Assembly (NCBI RefSeq): GCF_014650595.1
Contig: NZ_BMVG01000011.1
Span: forward strand, 1-64,000
DNA length: 64,000 nucleotides
Origin: Streptomyces alanosinicus
Lineage (GTDB): Bacteria; Actinomycetota; Actinomycetes; Streptomycetales; Streptomycetaceae
Reading direction: 5' to 3'
Below, piece after piece: positions 8,296 through 16,456 of this stretch; position 1 is the first letter of the stretch; every line of letters starts with the position of its first letter. The position numbers and the translations under genes are program-made. The notes beneath the pieces were generated by a model. It saw nothing but the letters and a program-made list of their open reading frames with translations, had not been told where the DNA came from and searched no databases.

Positions 8296-10617
8296 ATGAG
8301 AGGGACCCGGCGTACGCGGCTGTGCCTGGCCGGGGTGATGGCAGCGTCCGCGCTGATCGCCACCCCCGCCGCACCGGCCGCCGAGCGGACCGACGGCCAC
8401 CTCGCCGATCTGGTCAACCCCTTCATCGGGAGTCAGAACGAGGGCAACACCTTCCCCGGCGCGGCCGTGCCCTTCGGCATGGTGCAGCTGTCCCCGGACA
8501 CCGGGCACATGACCGGCTACGACTACACGCAGAACCGGATCCGTGGCTTCTCCCTGGTGCATCTCTCGGGCGTCGGCTGCCGCCTCGGCGGCGACCTGCC
8601 CGTGCTGCCCACCACCGGTGACGTCACACAGACGGACTACACCAAGTACGCGGCCGGATACTCGCACCAGGACGAGGCGGCCGGCCCCGGCTACTACCGG
8701 GTCGGCCTCGCCTCCGGCATCCGTGCCGAGCTGACCGCGACCGAGCGCACCGGTGTGCAGCGCTACACCTTCCCCGCCACCGACAAGGCCAACGTCCTGC
8801 TGAACGCGGCCCAGTCGCTGCACAAGGCGGTCTCCAGCTCCGTCGAGATCCTCGACAACCGCACCGTGCGCACCGAGATCACCGGGCACGGCTTCTGCCG
8901 GGACACCGGCCCCTACTCCCTCTACACCATCACCCGCTTCAGCCGGCCCTTCACCGCGTACGGCACCTGGAACGGCCAGACCGTCACCCCGGGCTCGCGC
9001 ACCGGACCCGGCGGCGCCTACGTCCGCTTCGACACCACCAAGGACCGTACGGTCGAGGCGACGACCTCGATGTCGTACGTCGACGCGCGCGGCGCCGCCG
9101 GGAACCTGGGCGCCGAGGGCGGCAAGTCCTTCGACGCCGTACGCGAGCGGGCCCGCGAGGAGTGGGAGAAGCGGCTGGCGAGCGTCCAGGTGCGCGGTGG
9201 CACGGACACGCTGCGCCGGACCTTCTACTCCTCGCTGTACCGGTCCTTCCTCGCACCGAACATCGGCGGCGACAGCGACGGCCGCTACTTCGGCTGGGAC
9301 CGCCGGATCCACCACGCCGACGGGTTCACGTACTACCAGAACTGGTCGCTGTGGGACACCTACCGCACCCAGGCCCAGCTCCTCGCGCTGCTCGCACCGC
9401 GCGAGGCCCGGGACATGGCCCGGTCCGTCGTCGCCATCGACGAGGACGGCGGCTGGCTGCCCAAGTGGGGCTACGGCCCGGTCGAGACGAACATCATGAG
9501 CGGTGACCCGGTCACCCCGTTCCTGACGACGGCCTATCAGATGGGCCTGCTGAAGGGGATCGAGGAGCGGACCTACCGGGCGCTGAAGAAGAACGCCGAC
9601 GGGGTCCCGCCGAGGGGCAACCCGGGCATCGGCCGGGAGGCCAACACCGAGTACCTCGCACACGGCTTCGCCCCCTTCGACAAGGACCGGGCGTACGCCA
9701 AGATGGGCGACTCCGACTACCACCACGGCGCCTCGGTCACCCTGGAGTACGCGCTCGCCGACGCCATGCTGGCCCAGATGGCCCGCGGGCTCGGCCACCA
9801 GGCGGACGCCGCCCGCTATGCCGCCCGCGCCCAGAACTACCGCAACATCTTCGACCCGAGCACCGGGTTCTTCCGCGCCCGTGACGCCTCCGGCGCCTTC
9901 ACCGGCTCGGCCGATCCGACGGCCGGCGCCGGGTTCCACGAGGGCACCGCCTGGCAGTACCAGTGGCTCGTGCCGCAGGACGTGCCCGGCATGGTCCGGC
10001 TCATCGGCGGCGAACGCAAGGCCAACGACCGGCTGGACTCCTTCTTCGCCTACGACAAGCTGCTGGCCGACCCCGCGAAGGCCGCCCGCGAGTCGTGGGT
10101 GCACGGCAACGCCTACGCGTACTACAACGCGGACAAGTACAACCCGATGAACGAGCCCGACCTCATTGCGCCGTACACCTACCTCGCCACCGGCCAGCCG
10201 TGGAAGACCACCGACGTGGTGCACGCGGCCCTGACCCTGTTCACCGACGGGCCCACCGGCATGACGGGCAACGACGACCTCGGCACGATGTCCGCCTGGA
10301 ACGTGCTGTCGTCCATCGGGCTCTTCCCGATCCAGCCGGGCTACGACACCTGGGGCCTGTCCACCCCCGTCTTCGACCGCGTCGACCTCACCCTGGACCG
10401 CCAGTACTGGCCGAACGGCACGCTGACGATCGCCACACCCGGCACCTCCGCCACCGACCGCTACATCCAGTCCGTCCGCACCGACGGAAAGGCCCACGGG
10501 CAGACCTATCTGACGACGGGTGCGCTGCGTTCGCTGCGCTCGCTCGCGTTCACGGTCGGCCCGCGCCCGTCTGAGTGGGGTACGTCACCCAAGGCGGCGC
10601 AGCCCGTTCTGAAGTGA
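8296..10617 (+). CDS. Secreted GH92 alpha-1,2-mannosidase
   Basis: A 773-aa exported glycoside hydrolase of family 92. GH92 enzymes are calcium-dependent inverting exo-alpha-mannosidases that trim high-mannose N-glycans or fungal mannoproteins. A signal peptide (MRGTRRTRLCLAGVMAAS to TPAAPAAE) precedes the N-terminal domain DLVNPFIGSQNEGNTFPGA. The catalytic domain shows NWSLWDTYRTQAQLL, GTAWQYQWLVPQDVPGM and GNDDLGTMSAWNVLSS, all characteristic. The ATG at 8296 follows GGAGG at 8282-8286; in-frame starts at 8212 and 8269 lack such a site. It is monocistronic, ending at a strong hairpin. It fits with the GH38, GH5 and GH29 genes further on as part of a mannose/fucose glycan system. Confidence 0.92.
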   Translation: MRGTRRTRLCLAGVMAASALIATPAAPAAERTDGHLADLVNPFIGSQNEGNTFPGAAVPFGMVQLSPDTGHMTGYDYTQNRIRGFSLVHLSGVGCRLGGDLPVLPTTGDVTQTDYTKYAAGYSHQDEAAGPGYYRVGLASGIRAELTATERTGVQRYTFPATDKANVLLNAAQSLHKAVSSSVEILDNRTVRTEITGHGFCRDTGPYSLYTITRFSRPFTAYGTWNGQTVTPGSRTGPGGAYVRFDTTKDRTVEATTSMSYVDARGAAGNLGAEGGKSFDAVRERAREEWEKRLASVQVRGGTDTLRRTFYSSLYRSFLAPNIGGDSDGRYFGWDRRIHHADGFTYYQNWSLWDTYRTQAQLLALLAPREARDMARSVVAIDEDGGWLPKWGYGPVETNIMSGDPVTPFLTTAYQMGLLKGIEERTYRALKKNADGVPPRGNPGIGREANTEYLAHGFAPFDKDRAYAKMGDSDYHHGASVTLEYALADAMLAQMARGLGHQADAARYAARAQNYRNIFDPSTGFFRARDASGAFTGSADPTAGAGFHEGTAWQYQWLVPQDVPGMVRLIGGERKANDRLDSFFAYDKLLADPAKAARESWVHGNAYAYYNADKYNPMNEPDLIAPYTYLATGQPWKTTDVVHAALTLFTDGPTGMTGNDDLGTMSAWNVLSSIGLFPIQPGYDTWGLSTPVFDRVDLTLDRQYWPNGTLTIATPGTSATDRYIQSVRTDGKAHGQTYLTTGALRSLRSLAFTVGPRPSEWGTSPKAAQPVLK

Positions 10618-10633
10618 CCTCACGTATCACTGG

Positions 10634-10660
10634 GTCCCGCCCCTTTTGCAGGGGCGGGAC
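10634..10660 (+). terminator. Intrinsic terminator after the GH92 gene
   Basis: A perfect 10-bp stem (gtcccgcccc / ggggcgggac) with a 7-nt loop (ttttgca) sits 17 nt after the GH92 stop. The T-run after it is weak, as is common in Streptomyces. Confidence 0.75.
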
Positions 10661-10769
10661 TTAATCTGCTGTTAACTGAGCGTAGCCTGATCATACTTGA
10701 CCGTAATCAGCTCGCGGGGATTCACTGCGAAGGTCTGCAGATCCACCCGTCGACGCGTGAGGCAAGCCC

Positions 10770-12104
10770 TTGACTTCCGACCTGCTCGCTCCACTCGACC
10801 TGGCGTTCTGGAACATCGAGTCCGAGCGGCATCCCATGCACCTCGGCGCGCTCGGCGTCTTCGGCGCCCACTCGCCGACGGCCGGCGCCCATGCCGCCGA
10901 TCTGCTGGCCGCCCGCGCCGCCGCCGTACCCGGGCTGCGGCTGCGCATCCGCGACGTCTGGCAGCCGCTCGCCTTCGGCAGCGCCGCCCGGGAGAGCGAC
11001 CCGGACTTCGATCCGCTGAACCATGTCCGGCTGCACGCCCCGACCGCCGACTTCCACGCGGTCGCCGGCCGGCTCATGGAACGCCCGCTGGAGCGCGGCC
11101 GGCCACCGTGGGAGGCCCATGTGATGCCCGGCGAGGACGGGGTGTCCTTCGCCGTGCTGTTCAAGTTCCACCACGCCCTCGCCGACGGACTGCGCGCACT
11201 GAAACTCGCCGCCGGTGTCCTCGACCCGGTGGACCTGCCCGAGCGGCGGGCGCCTCGCGCCATCGAGCCGCCGCGCGGCCTGCTGCCCGAGATGCGCAAA
11301 CTGCCGGGGCTGCTCCCCGGCCTGGTCAGGGGCGCGCTGTCCGACGCGAGCCGGGCCCTGGACATCGGCGCCTCCCTCGCCCGCTCCACCCTCGGCATGC
11401 GGACCGTCTCCGCGCTGACGGCGCCGTCCAGCGGCACCCGCCGCACCGCCGGGGTCGTCGTCGACATCGACGATGTGCACCGGGTGCGCAAGACCGTCGG
11501 CGGCACCGTGAACGACGTGCTCATCGCCGTCGTCGCCGGCGCCCTGCGCCGCTGGCTGGACGAGCGCGGCGACGGCAGCAAGGGGGTGGCGCCCCGCGCG
11601 CTCGTCCCCGTCTCCCGGCGTCGCCCGCGCACCGCCCATCCGCAGGGCAACCGGCTCTCCGGCTATCTGATACGGCTGCCGGTGGACGAGCCCGACCCGC
11701 TGCGCCGTCTCGACACCGTGCGCACCGCGATGATCCGCAACAAGGACGCGGGGCCCAACCGGGGGGCCGGCGCCGTCGCCCTGCTCGCCGACCATGTCCC
11801 GGCCCTCGGCCACCGGCTCGGCGGGCCGCTCGTCGGCCACGCCGCCCGGCTGTGGTTCGACATCCTCGTCACCAGCGTGCCGCTGCCGGGGCTCGGGCTG
11901 CGGCTCGGCGGACACGAACTGCGAGAGGTCTATCCGTTCGCCCCGCTCGCGCCCGGACAGGCGCTGGCGATCGCGATCTCGACGTATCGCGGCCGGGTGC
12001 ACTACGGGATCGTCGCCGACGGCCGGGCCGTGCCGGACCTCGACCGGCTCGCGTACGCGGTGTCCGCCGAGCTGTCCACGTTGCTCGCCGCCTGCGGGGG
12101 CTGA
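10770..12104 (+). CDS. Wax ester synthase / diacylglycerol acyltransferase (WS/DGAT)
   Basis: A 444-aa acyltransferase that esterifies diacylglycerol or fatty alcohols with acyl-CoA, giving storage triacylglycerol or wax esters at the membrane/lipid-droplet interface. The N-terminus (TSDLLAPLDLAFWNIES) and the catalytic HHxxxDG motif (FKFHHALADGLRA, residues ~130-142) identify the family. TVGGTVNDVLIAVVAGAL and the PLPGLGLRLGGHELREVYPF region belong to the C-terminal domain. Translation probably begins at TTG 10770, because the first conserved residues lie immediately after it and no closer ATG preserves them; GAGGC is upstream. A hairpin follows the stop. Confidence 0.88.
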   Translation: MTSDLLAPLDLAFWNIESERHPMHLGALGVFGAHSPTAGAHAADLLAARAAAVPGLRLRIRDVWQPLAFGSAARESDPDFDPLNHVRLHAPTADFHAVAGRLMERPLERGRPPWEAHVMPGEDGVSFAVLFKFHHALADGLRALKLAAGVLDPVDLPERRAPRAIEPPRGLLPEMRKLPGLLPGLVRGALSDASRALDIGASLARSTLGMRTVSALTAPSSGTRRTAGVVVDIDDVHRVRKTVGGTVNDVLIAVVAGALRRWLDERGDGSKGVAPRALVPVSRRRPRTAHPQGNRLSGYLIRLPVDEPDPLRRLDTVRTAMIRNKDAGPNRGAGAVALLADHVPALGHRLGGPLVGHAARLWFDILVTSVPLPGLGLRLGGHELREVYPFAPLAPGQALAIAISTYRGRVHYGIVADGRAVPDLDRLAYAVSAELSTLLAACGG

Positions 12105-12117
12105 AGCCCCTGGGGTC

Positions 12118-12152
12118 CCACCCGTACCACTGTCGCCGGCGTGTACGGGTGG
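12118..12152 (+). terminator. Hairpin after the WS/DGAT gene
   Basis: A perfect 10-bp inverted repeat, ccacccgtac (12118-12127) and gtacgggtgg (12143-12152), with a 15-nt loop starts 13 nt after the stop. It is a possible terminator without a T-run. Confidence 0.5.
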
Positions 12153-12168
12153 CCCCCGTGGACGCGGT

Positions 12169-12196
12169 TTGGTCCCAGGCCCAGCCCTCCGTAAAA
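12169..12196 (+). promoter_or_regulatory. Putative promoter of the SDR-like gene
   Basis: TTGGTC (12169-12174), a 16-nt spacer and TAAAAT (12191-12196), an A/T-rich island in otherwise GC-rich DNA, lie about 65 nt before the ATG at 12261. Confidence 0.45.
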
Positions 12197-12260
12197 TTCC
12201 CTGTTCGAAAGCGGGCGCGAGTCGGAGCGCCGCGCAGGTGATCAGGGAAACGGCAGCGCG

Positions 12261-13754
12261 ATGACGGTGACAGAGGACGGCCCCACGGCCACGGACGAGG
12301 TCGTGTACGGCCCCGGCATCGATCCCGAGCGCCTGGCCGTCTGCCTGAGCGTGCTCGATGAACTCGACACGCTGGAGGTCGACCACCCGGACGCCATCGC
12401 GGTGCGCCGGGCCACGGCCGGCATCTACCGCACGGTCAAGCAGCGCCGCCGCCAGGAGCGCCGGGCCGCCAAGACCGCCCACGACAAGGCGGTCACCGAG
12501 GCCACCGCGACCGGCTCCGCCGAGCGCATCGACGACGAGACGGAGGGCCTGCTGCCCTCCTCCAAGATCGATGAGGGAAAGATCGCGGGCATACTCCAGC
12601 GCCCGCGCTCCTGCTACACCTGCAAGACCCGCTACGTCGAGGTCGACTACTTCTACCACCAGCTCTGTCCGGACTGCGCCCATATGAACCGGGCCAAGCG
12701 CGAGGCCCGCACCGACCTCACCGGCAAGCGCGCCCTGCTCACCGGCGGCCGCGCCAAGATCGGCATGTACATCGCGCTGCGGCTGCTGCGCGACGGCGCG
12801 CACACCACCATCACCACGCGCTTCCCCAAGGACGCCATCCGCCGCTTCACGGCGATGGAGGACTCGGCGGACTGGATCCACCAGCTGGAGGTCGTCGGCA
12901 TCGACCTGCGCGACCCCGCGCAGGCCGTGGCGCTGGCCGAGCAGGTCACCGAGGCGGGTCCGCTCGACATCCTGATCAACAACGCGACCCAGACCGTGCG
13001 CCGCCTGCCCTCGGCGTACGCGGCCCTGGTCGACGGCGAGAGCGCCCCGCTGCCCGCCGGTGAGCTCCCCGCCCACCATGTCATCGGCGCCTTCAACTCG
13101 GGCGCCGTCGACGGCATCGCCGCGCTGCCCATCGGCACCAGCGGCCTGGACGCGCAGAAGGTCGCCGACCTCGCGCTCGTCGCGGGCCACGCCAGTGTCG
13201 CCCGGCACATCGAGGGCACCGCCATCGACGCGGGCGGCCTGGTCCCGGACGTCGTCGACTCCAACACCTGGGTGCAGACCATCGACCAGATCTCTCCGGT
13301 CGAACTGCTGGAGACCCAGCTGTGCAACTACACCTCGCCGTTCATCCTGATCAGCGCCCTGCGCCCGGCCATGGCCGATGCCGCGAAGAAGGCGGCCAGC
13401 GGGCGCGCCTACGTCGTCAACGTCTCCGCGATGGAGGGCGTCTTCGGCCGCGGGTACAAGGGCGCCGGGCACCCGAACACCAACGCCGCGAAGGCCGCCA
13501 TGAACATGGTCACCCGGACCAGTGCCCAGGAGATGTTCGCCACCGACGGCATCCTCATGACCTCCGTCGACACCGGCTGGATCACCGACGAGCGCCCGCA
13601 CTACGACAAACTGCGCCTCGCCGAGGAGGGCTTCCACGCCCCGCTGGACCTGGTCGACGGCGCCGCCCGCGTCTACGACCCGATCGTGCGCGGCGAGACG
13701 GGCGACGACCTGTACGGCGTCTTCCTGAAGGACTACGCGCCCGGCAAGTGGTGA
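12261..13754 (+). CDS. Zinc-ribbon/SDR-like protein with substituted active site
   Basis: A 497-aa protein. Residues 1-115 are charged and helical, and a four-cysteine zinc ribbon follows (C118-x2-C121, C136-x2-C139). From ~152 there is a Rossmann domain of the short-chain dehydrogenase type: LTGKRALLTGGRAKIG at the cofactor loop, LDILINNATQ, VVNVSAMEG and NTNAAKAAMNMVTR. The usual cofactor motif TGxxxGxG reads T161-GGRAK-I-G168, with Lys for the middle Gly. The catalytic YxxxK reads T407-NAA-K411, so the general-acid tyrosine is absent, although Ser389 and Lys411 remain. It may be a non-catalytic or altered-chemistry SDR. I know no established function. An ATG start follows CAGGGAA. Confidence 0.75.
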   Translation: MTVTEDGPTATDEVVYGPGIDPERLAVCLSVLDELDTLEVDHPDAIAVRRATAGIYRTVKQRRRQERRAAKTAHDKAVTEATATGSAERIDDETEGLLPSSKIDEGKIAGILQRPRSCYTCKTRYVEVDYFYHQLCPDCAHMNRAKREARTDLTGKRALLTGGRAKIGMYIALRLLRDGAHTTITTRFPKDAIRRFTAMEDSADWIHQLEVVGIDLRDPAQAVALAEQVTEAGPLDILINNATQTVRRLPSAYAALVDGESAPLPAGELPAHHVIGAFNSGAVDGIAALPIGTSGLDAQKVADLALVAGHASVARHIEGTAIDAGGLVPDVVDSNTWVQTIDQISPVELLETQLCNYTSPFILISALRPAMADAAKKAASGRAYVVNVSAMEGVFGRGYKGAGHPNTNAAKAAMNMVTRTSAQEMFATDGILMTSVDTGWITDERPHYDKLRLAEEGFHAPLDLVDGAARVYDPIVRGETGDDLYGVFLKDYAPGKW

Positions 13755-13833
13755 CCCGGCCCGATCCGACGGCCGGCGCGACGGCCCTGGTACGGGCCCT
13801 TCGGGGCCGACGCGTGGCCGTCTCGGTCTGACC

Positions 13834-14229
13834 TCAGTCGACGGCGCCCAGCCGTGAATGGCGGGCCGCCACCAGCTCCAGCACCGTGCGCCAGTCCTCC
13901 AGGACGCCCGCGTCGAAGCCCGTCGTGCGGCTCTCCTCGTCGGCCTGGCGCAGCCGCAGCACATCGTCGTCGGCGGGACCCGCGTCCCCGCGTACCAGAC
14001 GGAACACCCGCTCCCCGAGCAGGGTGCGCACCGCCTCGGCCGCGCTGAGCGGCCGGGCCTCCTCGTCGCCCGGACTCAGCACCGGTCCGATGCCGTGCAC
14101 CAGCCCCGCGACCTGGAGCTCCTTGTCGGCGGGGCGCCTGCGGCGCAGCAGCGCGGCCGTTCTCAGCGCGTGCTGGTGCCGTCCGGCGTACAGCAGATCC
14201 ATCAGCTCCTCGACGCTGCGCAGCTCCAT
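13834..14229 (-). CDS. Degenerate HD-domain-like protein
   Basis: A 131-aa cytosolic protein resembling the front of small HD-type metal-dependent hydrolases or oxygenases. It has H18-Q-H20-ALRTAALL followed by ELQVAGLVHGIGPVL, where the family normally has H-D. Here His45 is followed by Gly46, so the metal-binding Asp is missing. The remainder (GERVFRLVRGDAGPADDDVL, RLRQADEESRTTGFD, LEDWRTVLELVAARHSRLG) lines up with the later helices. It may bind ligand without catalysis. AAGGAC precedes the ATG. It is convergent with the SDR-like gene, with 79 nt between them. Confidence 0.65.
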   Translation of the reverse strand: MELRSVEELMDLLYAGRHQHALRTAALLRRRRPADKELQVAGLVHGIGPVLSPGDEEARPLSAAEAVRTLLGERVFRLVRGDAGPADDDVLRLRQADEESRTTGFDAGVLEDWRTVLELVAARHSRLGAVD

Positions 14230-14394
14230 GCGTCAGTCCTTCCGCGAGACAGCCGTTCCCGCTCATCAGCAGATCATGGCCACCTTGCGGTCCGGCCAAC
14301 GGCACCTGAACTGAGCCACATGGAGGCCGAGTGGGTGAATCGCTCCCGCGGCCGGGTGAGCGGCGCATGGCAAATAGCCTCATATTGGGAGGCC

Positions 14395-14422
14395 TTGGGA
14401 GGCAAAAGACTTCTCATAGTTA
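14395..14422 (+). promoter_or_regulatory. Possible promoter in the 14230-14635 divergent intergenic region
   Basis: The 406 bases between the HD-like gene and the 57-aa ORF hold no convincing gene. The most AT-rich part contains TTGGGA (14395-14400), 16 nt and TAGTTA (14417-14422). It is preceded by a doubled 'gggaggc' (direct copies about 10 nt apart near 14388-14403). The predicted transcript would have a ~200-nt leader, so another promoter nearer 14600 is also possible. Confidence 0.35.
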
Positions 14423-14635
14423 CACCTTGTTTGCACTCCCGATCGAGCGCACCCCCGCTCATTTGGGTAATCTGGAGGGGCGGACAGCAGGACCGGGTCC
14501 CACCCAGACCCACCGTTCGTACCGGCGCCACCGCGTCCGAACTGGCCTTCGAACCAGACCCGAGCGGGCGTTGAGTGCCGTGGCGCAGGCTGTCCGGCAT
14601 GCCCTCGAGGGTGACCGACACATAAGGAGTGCGCG

Positions 14636-14809
14636 GTGACACCGGAGAAGACGAATCGCGAGCAGCGCCCCAAGGAACGCACGGAGCGCCTGGGCCGACG
14701 GCCCGGGGAACTCGGCAGCCTCGACGTGTGGGCCCGGTCCGCCCCCATCCGCCTCGCGGGATACGAGGACGACCTCGCCGAGCCCCACATCCTGCCCAGC
14801 GTGGACTGA
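14636..14809 (+). CDS. 57-aa conserved-looking small protein, function unknown
   Basis: A GTG start preceded by a near-perfect Shine-Dalgarno site (AAGGAGT, 14624-14630) opens a 57-codon frame ending at TGA 14807-14809. The N-terminal half is highly charged (TPEKTNREQRPKERTERLG). The C-terminal half is compact and reads LGSLDVWARSAPIRLAGYED and then LAEPHILPSVD. Codon use is strongly GC3-biased throughout. The spacing and strength of the ribosome binding site argue for a real gene. I do not recognise the function: it has no signal, no membrane segment and no cysteine. A role as a regulatory peptide or partner protein is speculation. Confidence 0.65.
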   Translation: MTPEKTNREQRPKERTERLGRRPGELGSLDVWARSAPIRLAGYEDDLAEPHILPSVD

Positions 14810-14854
14810 CCTGCAAGGGCTCAGGAGGAGGGGCTCAGGACGAGGCCCTCGGGC

Positions 14855-14909
14855 GGCAGGGACTCAGTGTCCGCCATCGACGGCAGGGACTCAGAAGCCC
14901 GCCATCGAC
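14855..14909 (-). repeat. 27-bp-period tandem duplication across the amidase stop codon
   Basis: 14855-14881 and 14882-14909 are near-identical (ggcagggactcag, then a short variable part, then ccgccatcgac). The second copy contains the amidase stop codon (14891-14893). The same 27-bp period is seen at the gnd 3' end. Confidence 0.75.
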
Positions 14910-16237
14910 GCCGTCCGCTGCCACGGGCGCCGCTTCTCCAGCTCCTCCGCCAGCCCCAGCAGCACATCCTCCGCGCCCGGGCGCCCGACGAGCTGTACGG
15001 CGCAGGGCGCGCCCGAGGGCAGGGTGCCGAGCGGGACCGTCATGGCGGGCCAGCCGGTCAGGTTCCAGGGCGGGGTGAACGGGGTGTACGTGTTGGCGAG
15101 GAGGTTGCGCAGCCAGCCACGCTCGTGCAGCGGGCCGGCCGCGGGCGAGCGGCGGGCCAGGGCCGGGGTGAGCAGCACATCGTGCTCGGTGAAGAACGGC
15201 GTCATCCGGGCGCGCAACCGCTCGCGGGCGTCGCCGGCCTTGACCGAGGAGACGAACCGCCGGCCCAGCGCCGCGTGCACCCGGGTCCGCCGGGCCAGCC
15301 GCGCCGGGTCCAGCCCCTCGGCGTCCATGGCGGTGCCCGCCGTCCAGTGCCGCAGCGAGGTCACCCCGAGCGAGGGCGGATAGGGCGGCTCGGCCCGCCG
15401 CACCTGGTGCCCGCCCCGCGCCAGCACTCCGGCCGCCTCGCGGACCGCGTTCGTATACGACCGGTGCACGCCCACCCCGGGGAGCGGACTGCGCAGGGCC
15501 ACCGCGACCCGCAGCGACACCGCCTCCCCGGTCCGGGGCAGGGCGCCGTCCGCGAGCACGTCCAGCATCAGCCGCAGGTCCGCGACGGTGGTGGCCAGCG
15601 CACCGTTCTCCGCCATGCCGAACCAGTCGCCGTTGCCGATCTGGGCCGGTATCACCCCGTGCCCCGGCTTCAGCGTGACCAGTCCGCAGTTCGCGGCCGG
15701 GATACGCAGTGAGCCCATCCCGTCGTTGCCGAGGGCGACCGGCACCAGTCCCGCCGCGACCGCGGCCGCGCTGCCGCCGGAGGAGCCGCCCGCCGTGCGG
15801 GAGAGGTCCCACGGGTTGCGGGTCGTGCCGTACACGCCCTCCGTGGTGCCGAAGACACACAGCTCGGGCACGTTCGTCAGGCCGACGACCACCGCGCCGG
15901 CCGCCCGCAGCCGGGCCACCGTGACATGATCCTCGGCGGCCGGGGTGTCCGGGGTGGCGGCGGAGCCGTCGCGACGGGACTCGCCGCGCACCGCCAGATT
16001 GTCCTTGACCGCCACGGGAACGCCCGCGAGCGGCAGTTCGGACAGGTCGGCACGGGCCGCCAGCTCGTCGGCCTCGGCGAGCGCCGCCCGGCCCCGCACC
16101 GTGCGGAACGCCCCGATCCGTCCGTCGAGCCGCTCGATCCGCGCGAGGCACCCGGCCACCACCTCCCGTGGGGTGACCTCCTTGGCGCGTACGGCGGCGG
16201 CTGTCTCGGCGGCGGTCCGCCCGGACCAGTCACCCAC
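14891..16237 (-). CDS. Amidase (amidase-signature family)
   Basis: A 448-aa enzyme of the amidase-signature superfamily, which hydrolyses carboxamides through a Ser-cisSer-Lys triad. Visible elements are VAVKDNLAV (catalytic Lys, ~80), the glycine/serine-rich RTAGGSSGGSAAAVAAGLVP (cis-Ser) and LGNDGMGSLRIPAANCGLV (nucleophile Ser). The substrate cannot be told from sequence; homologues act on simple or aryl amides. GTG 16237 is preferred because GGAG lies about 5 nt upstream; the in-frame GTG at 16243 would sit on that site. It is divergent from the fucosidase gene and convergent with the 57-aa ORF, and carries the 3' duplication. Confidence 0.9.
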   Translation of the reverse strand: MGDWSGRTAAETAAAVRAKEVTPREVVAGCLARIERLDGRIGAFRTVRGRAALAEADELAARADLSELPLAGVPVAVKDNLAVRGESRRDGSAATPDTPAAEDHVTVARLRAAGAVVVGLTNVPELCVFGTTEGVYGTTRNPWDLSRTAGGSSGGSAAAVAAGLVPVALGNDGMGSLRIPAANCGLVTLKPGHGVIPAQIGNGDWFGMAENGALATTVADLRLMLDVLADGALPRTGEAVSLRVAVALRSPLPGVGVHRSYTNAVREAAGVLARGGHQVRRAEPPYPPSLGVTSLRHWTAGTAMDAEGLDPARLARRTRVHAALGRRFVSSVKAGDARERLRARMTPFFTEHDVLLTPALARRSPAAGPLHERGWLRNLLANTYTPFTPPWNLTGWPAMTVPLGTLPSGAPCAVQLVGRPGAEDVLLGLAEELEKRRPWQRTASMAGF

Positions 16238-16346
16238 GGGCACTCCTCGCTCGGTCGTCGGCTACTCGCCGGTATGCGTCACGGCGCAGGGAGAACTGTG
16301 CCCGGTCGGGCGCGGTACGTCGAGAGGCCTTTCGCGGCAGCGCAGC

Positions 16347-16439
16347 GATCGTCCGATCAATGCGTCAAGTACGGCCCTCCGCAGCCCCGTTGACAGCCTC
16401 GCGGCCGCCGCACAATCATCAGAGGTCCGATGAATCGGA
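16347..16439 (+). promoter_or_regulatory. Promoter and paired palindromes before the fucosidase gene
   Basis: A consensus TTGACA -35 box (16390-16395) is followed by CAATCA 17 nt later (or CACAAT at 15 nt). It is flanked by two small palindromes sharing TCCGAT: gatcg-tc-cgatc (16347-16358) upstream and tccga-tgaa-tcgga (16426-16439) around the expected transcription start. They look like operator half-sites, but the regulator is unknown. Confidence 0.5.
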
Positions 16440-16456
16440 GTTAATGGGAGCCGCTC

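Noticed and set aside
10722..13964. 1080-codon open frame on the minus strand opposite WS/DGAT and the SDR-like gene
   Set aside because: Shadow of two motif-rich plus-strand genes; it spans their intergenic gap, promoter and hairpin.
14331..14639. 102-codon open frame in the HD-like/57-aa intergenic region
   Set aside because: Low codon bias at its AT-rich start, no ribosome binding site, and it runs through the likely promoter and into the start of the 57-aa ORF in another frame.
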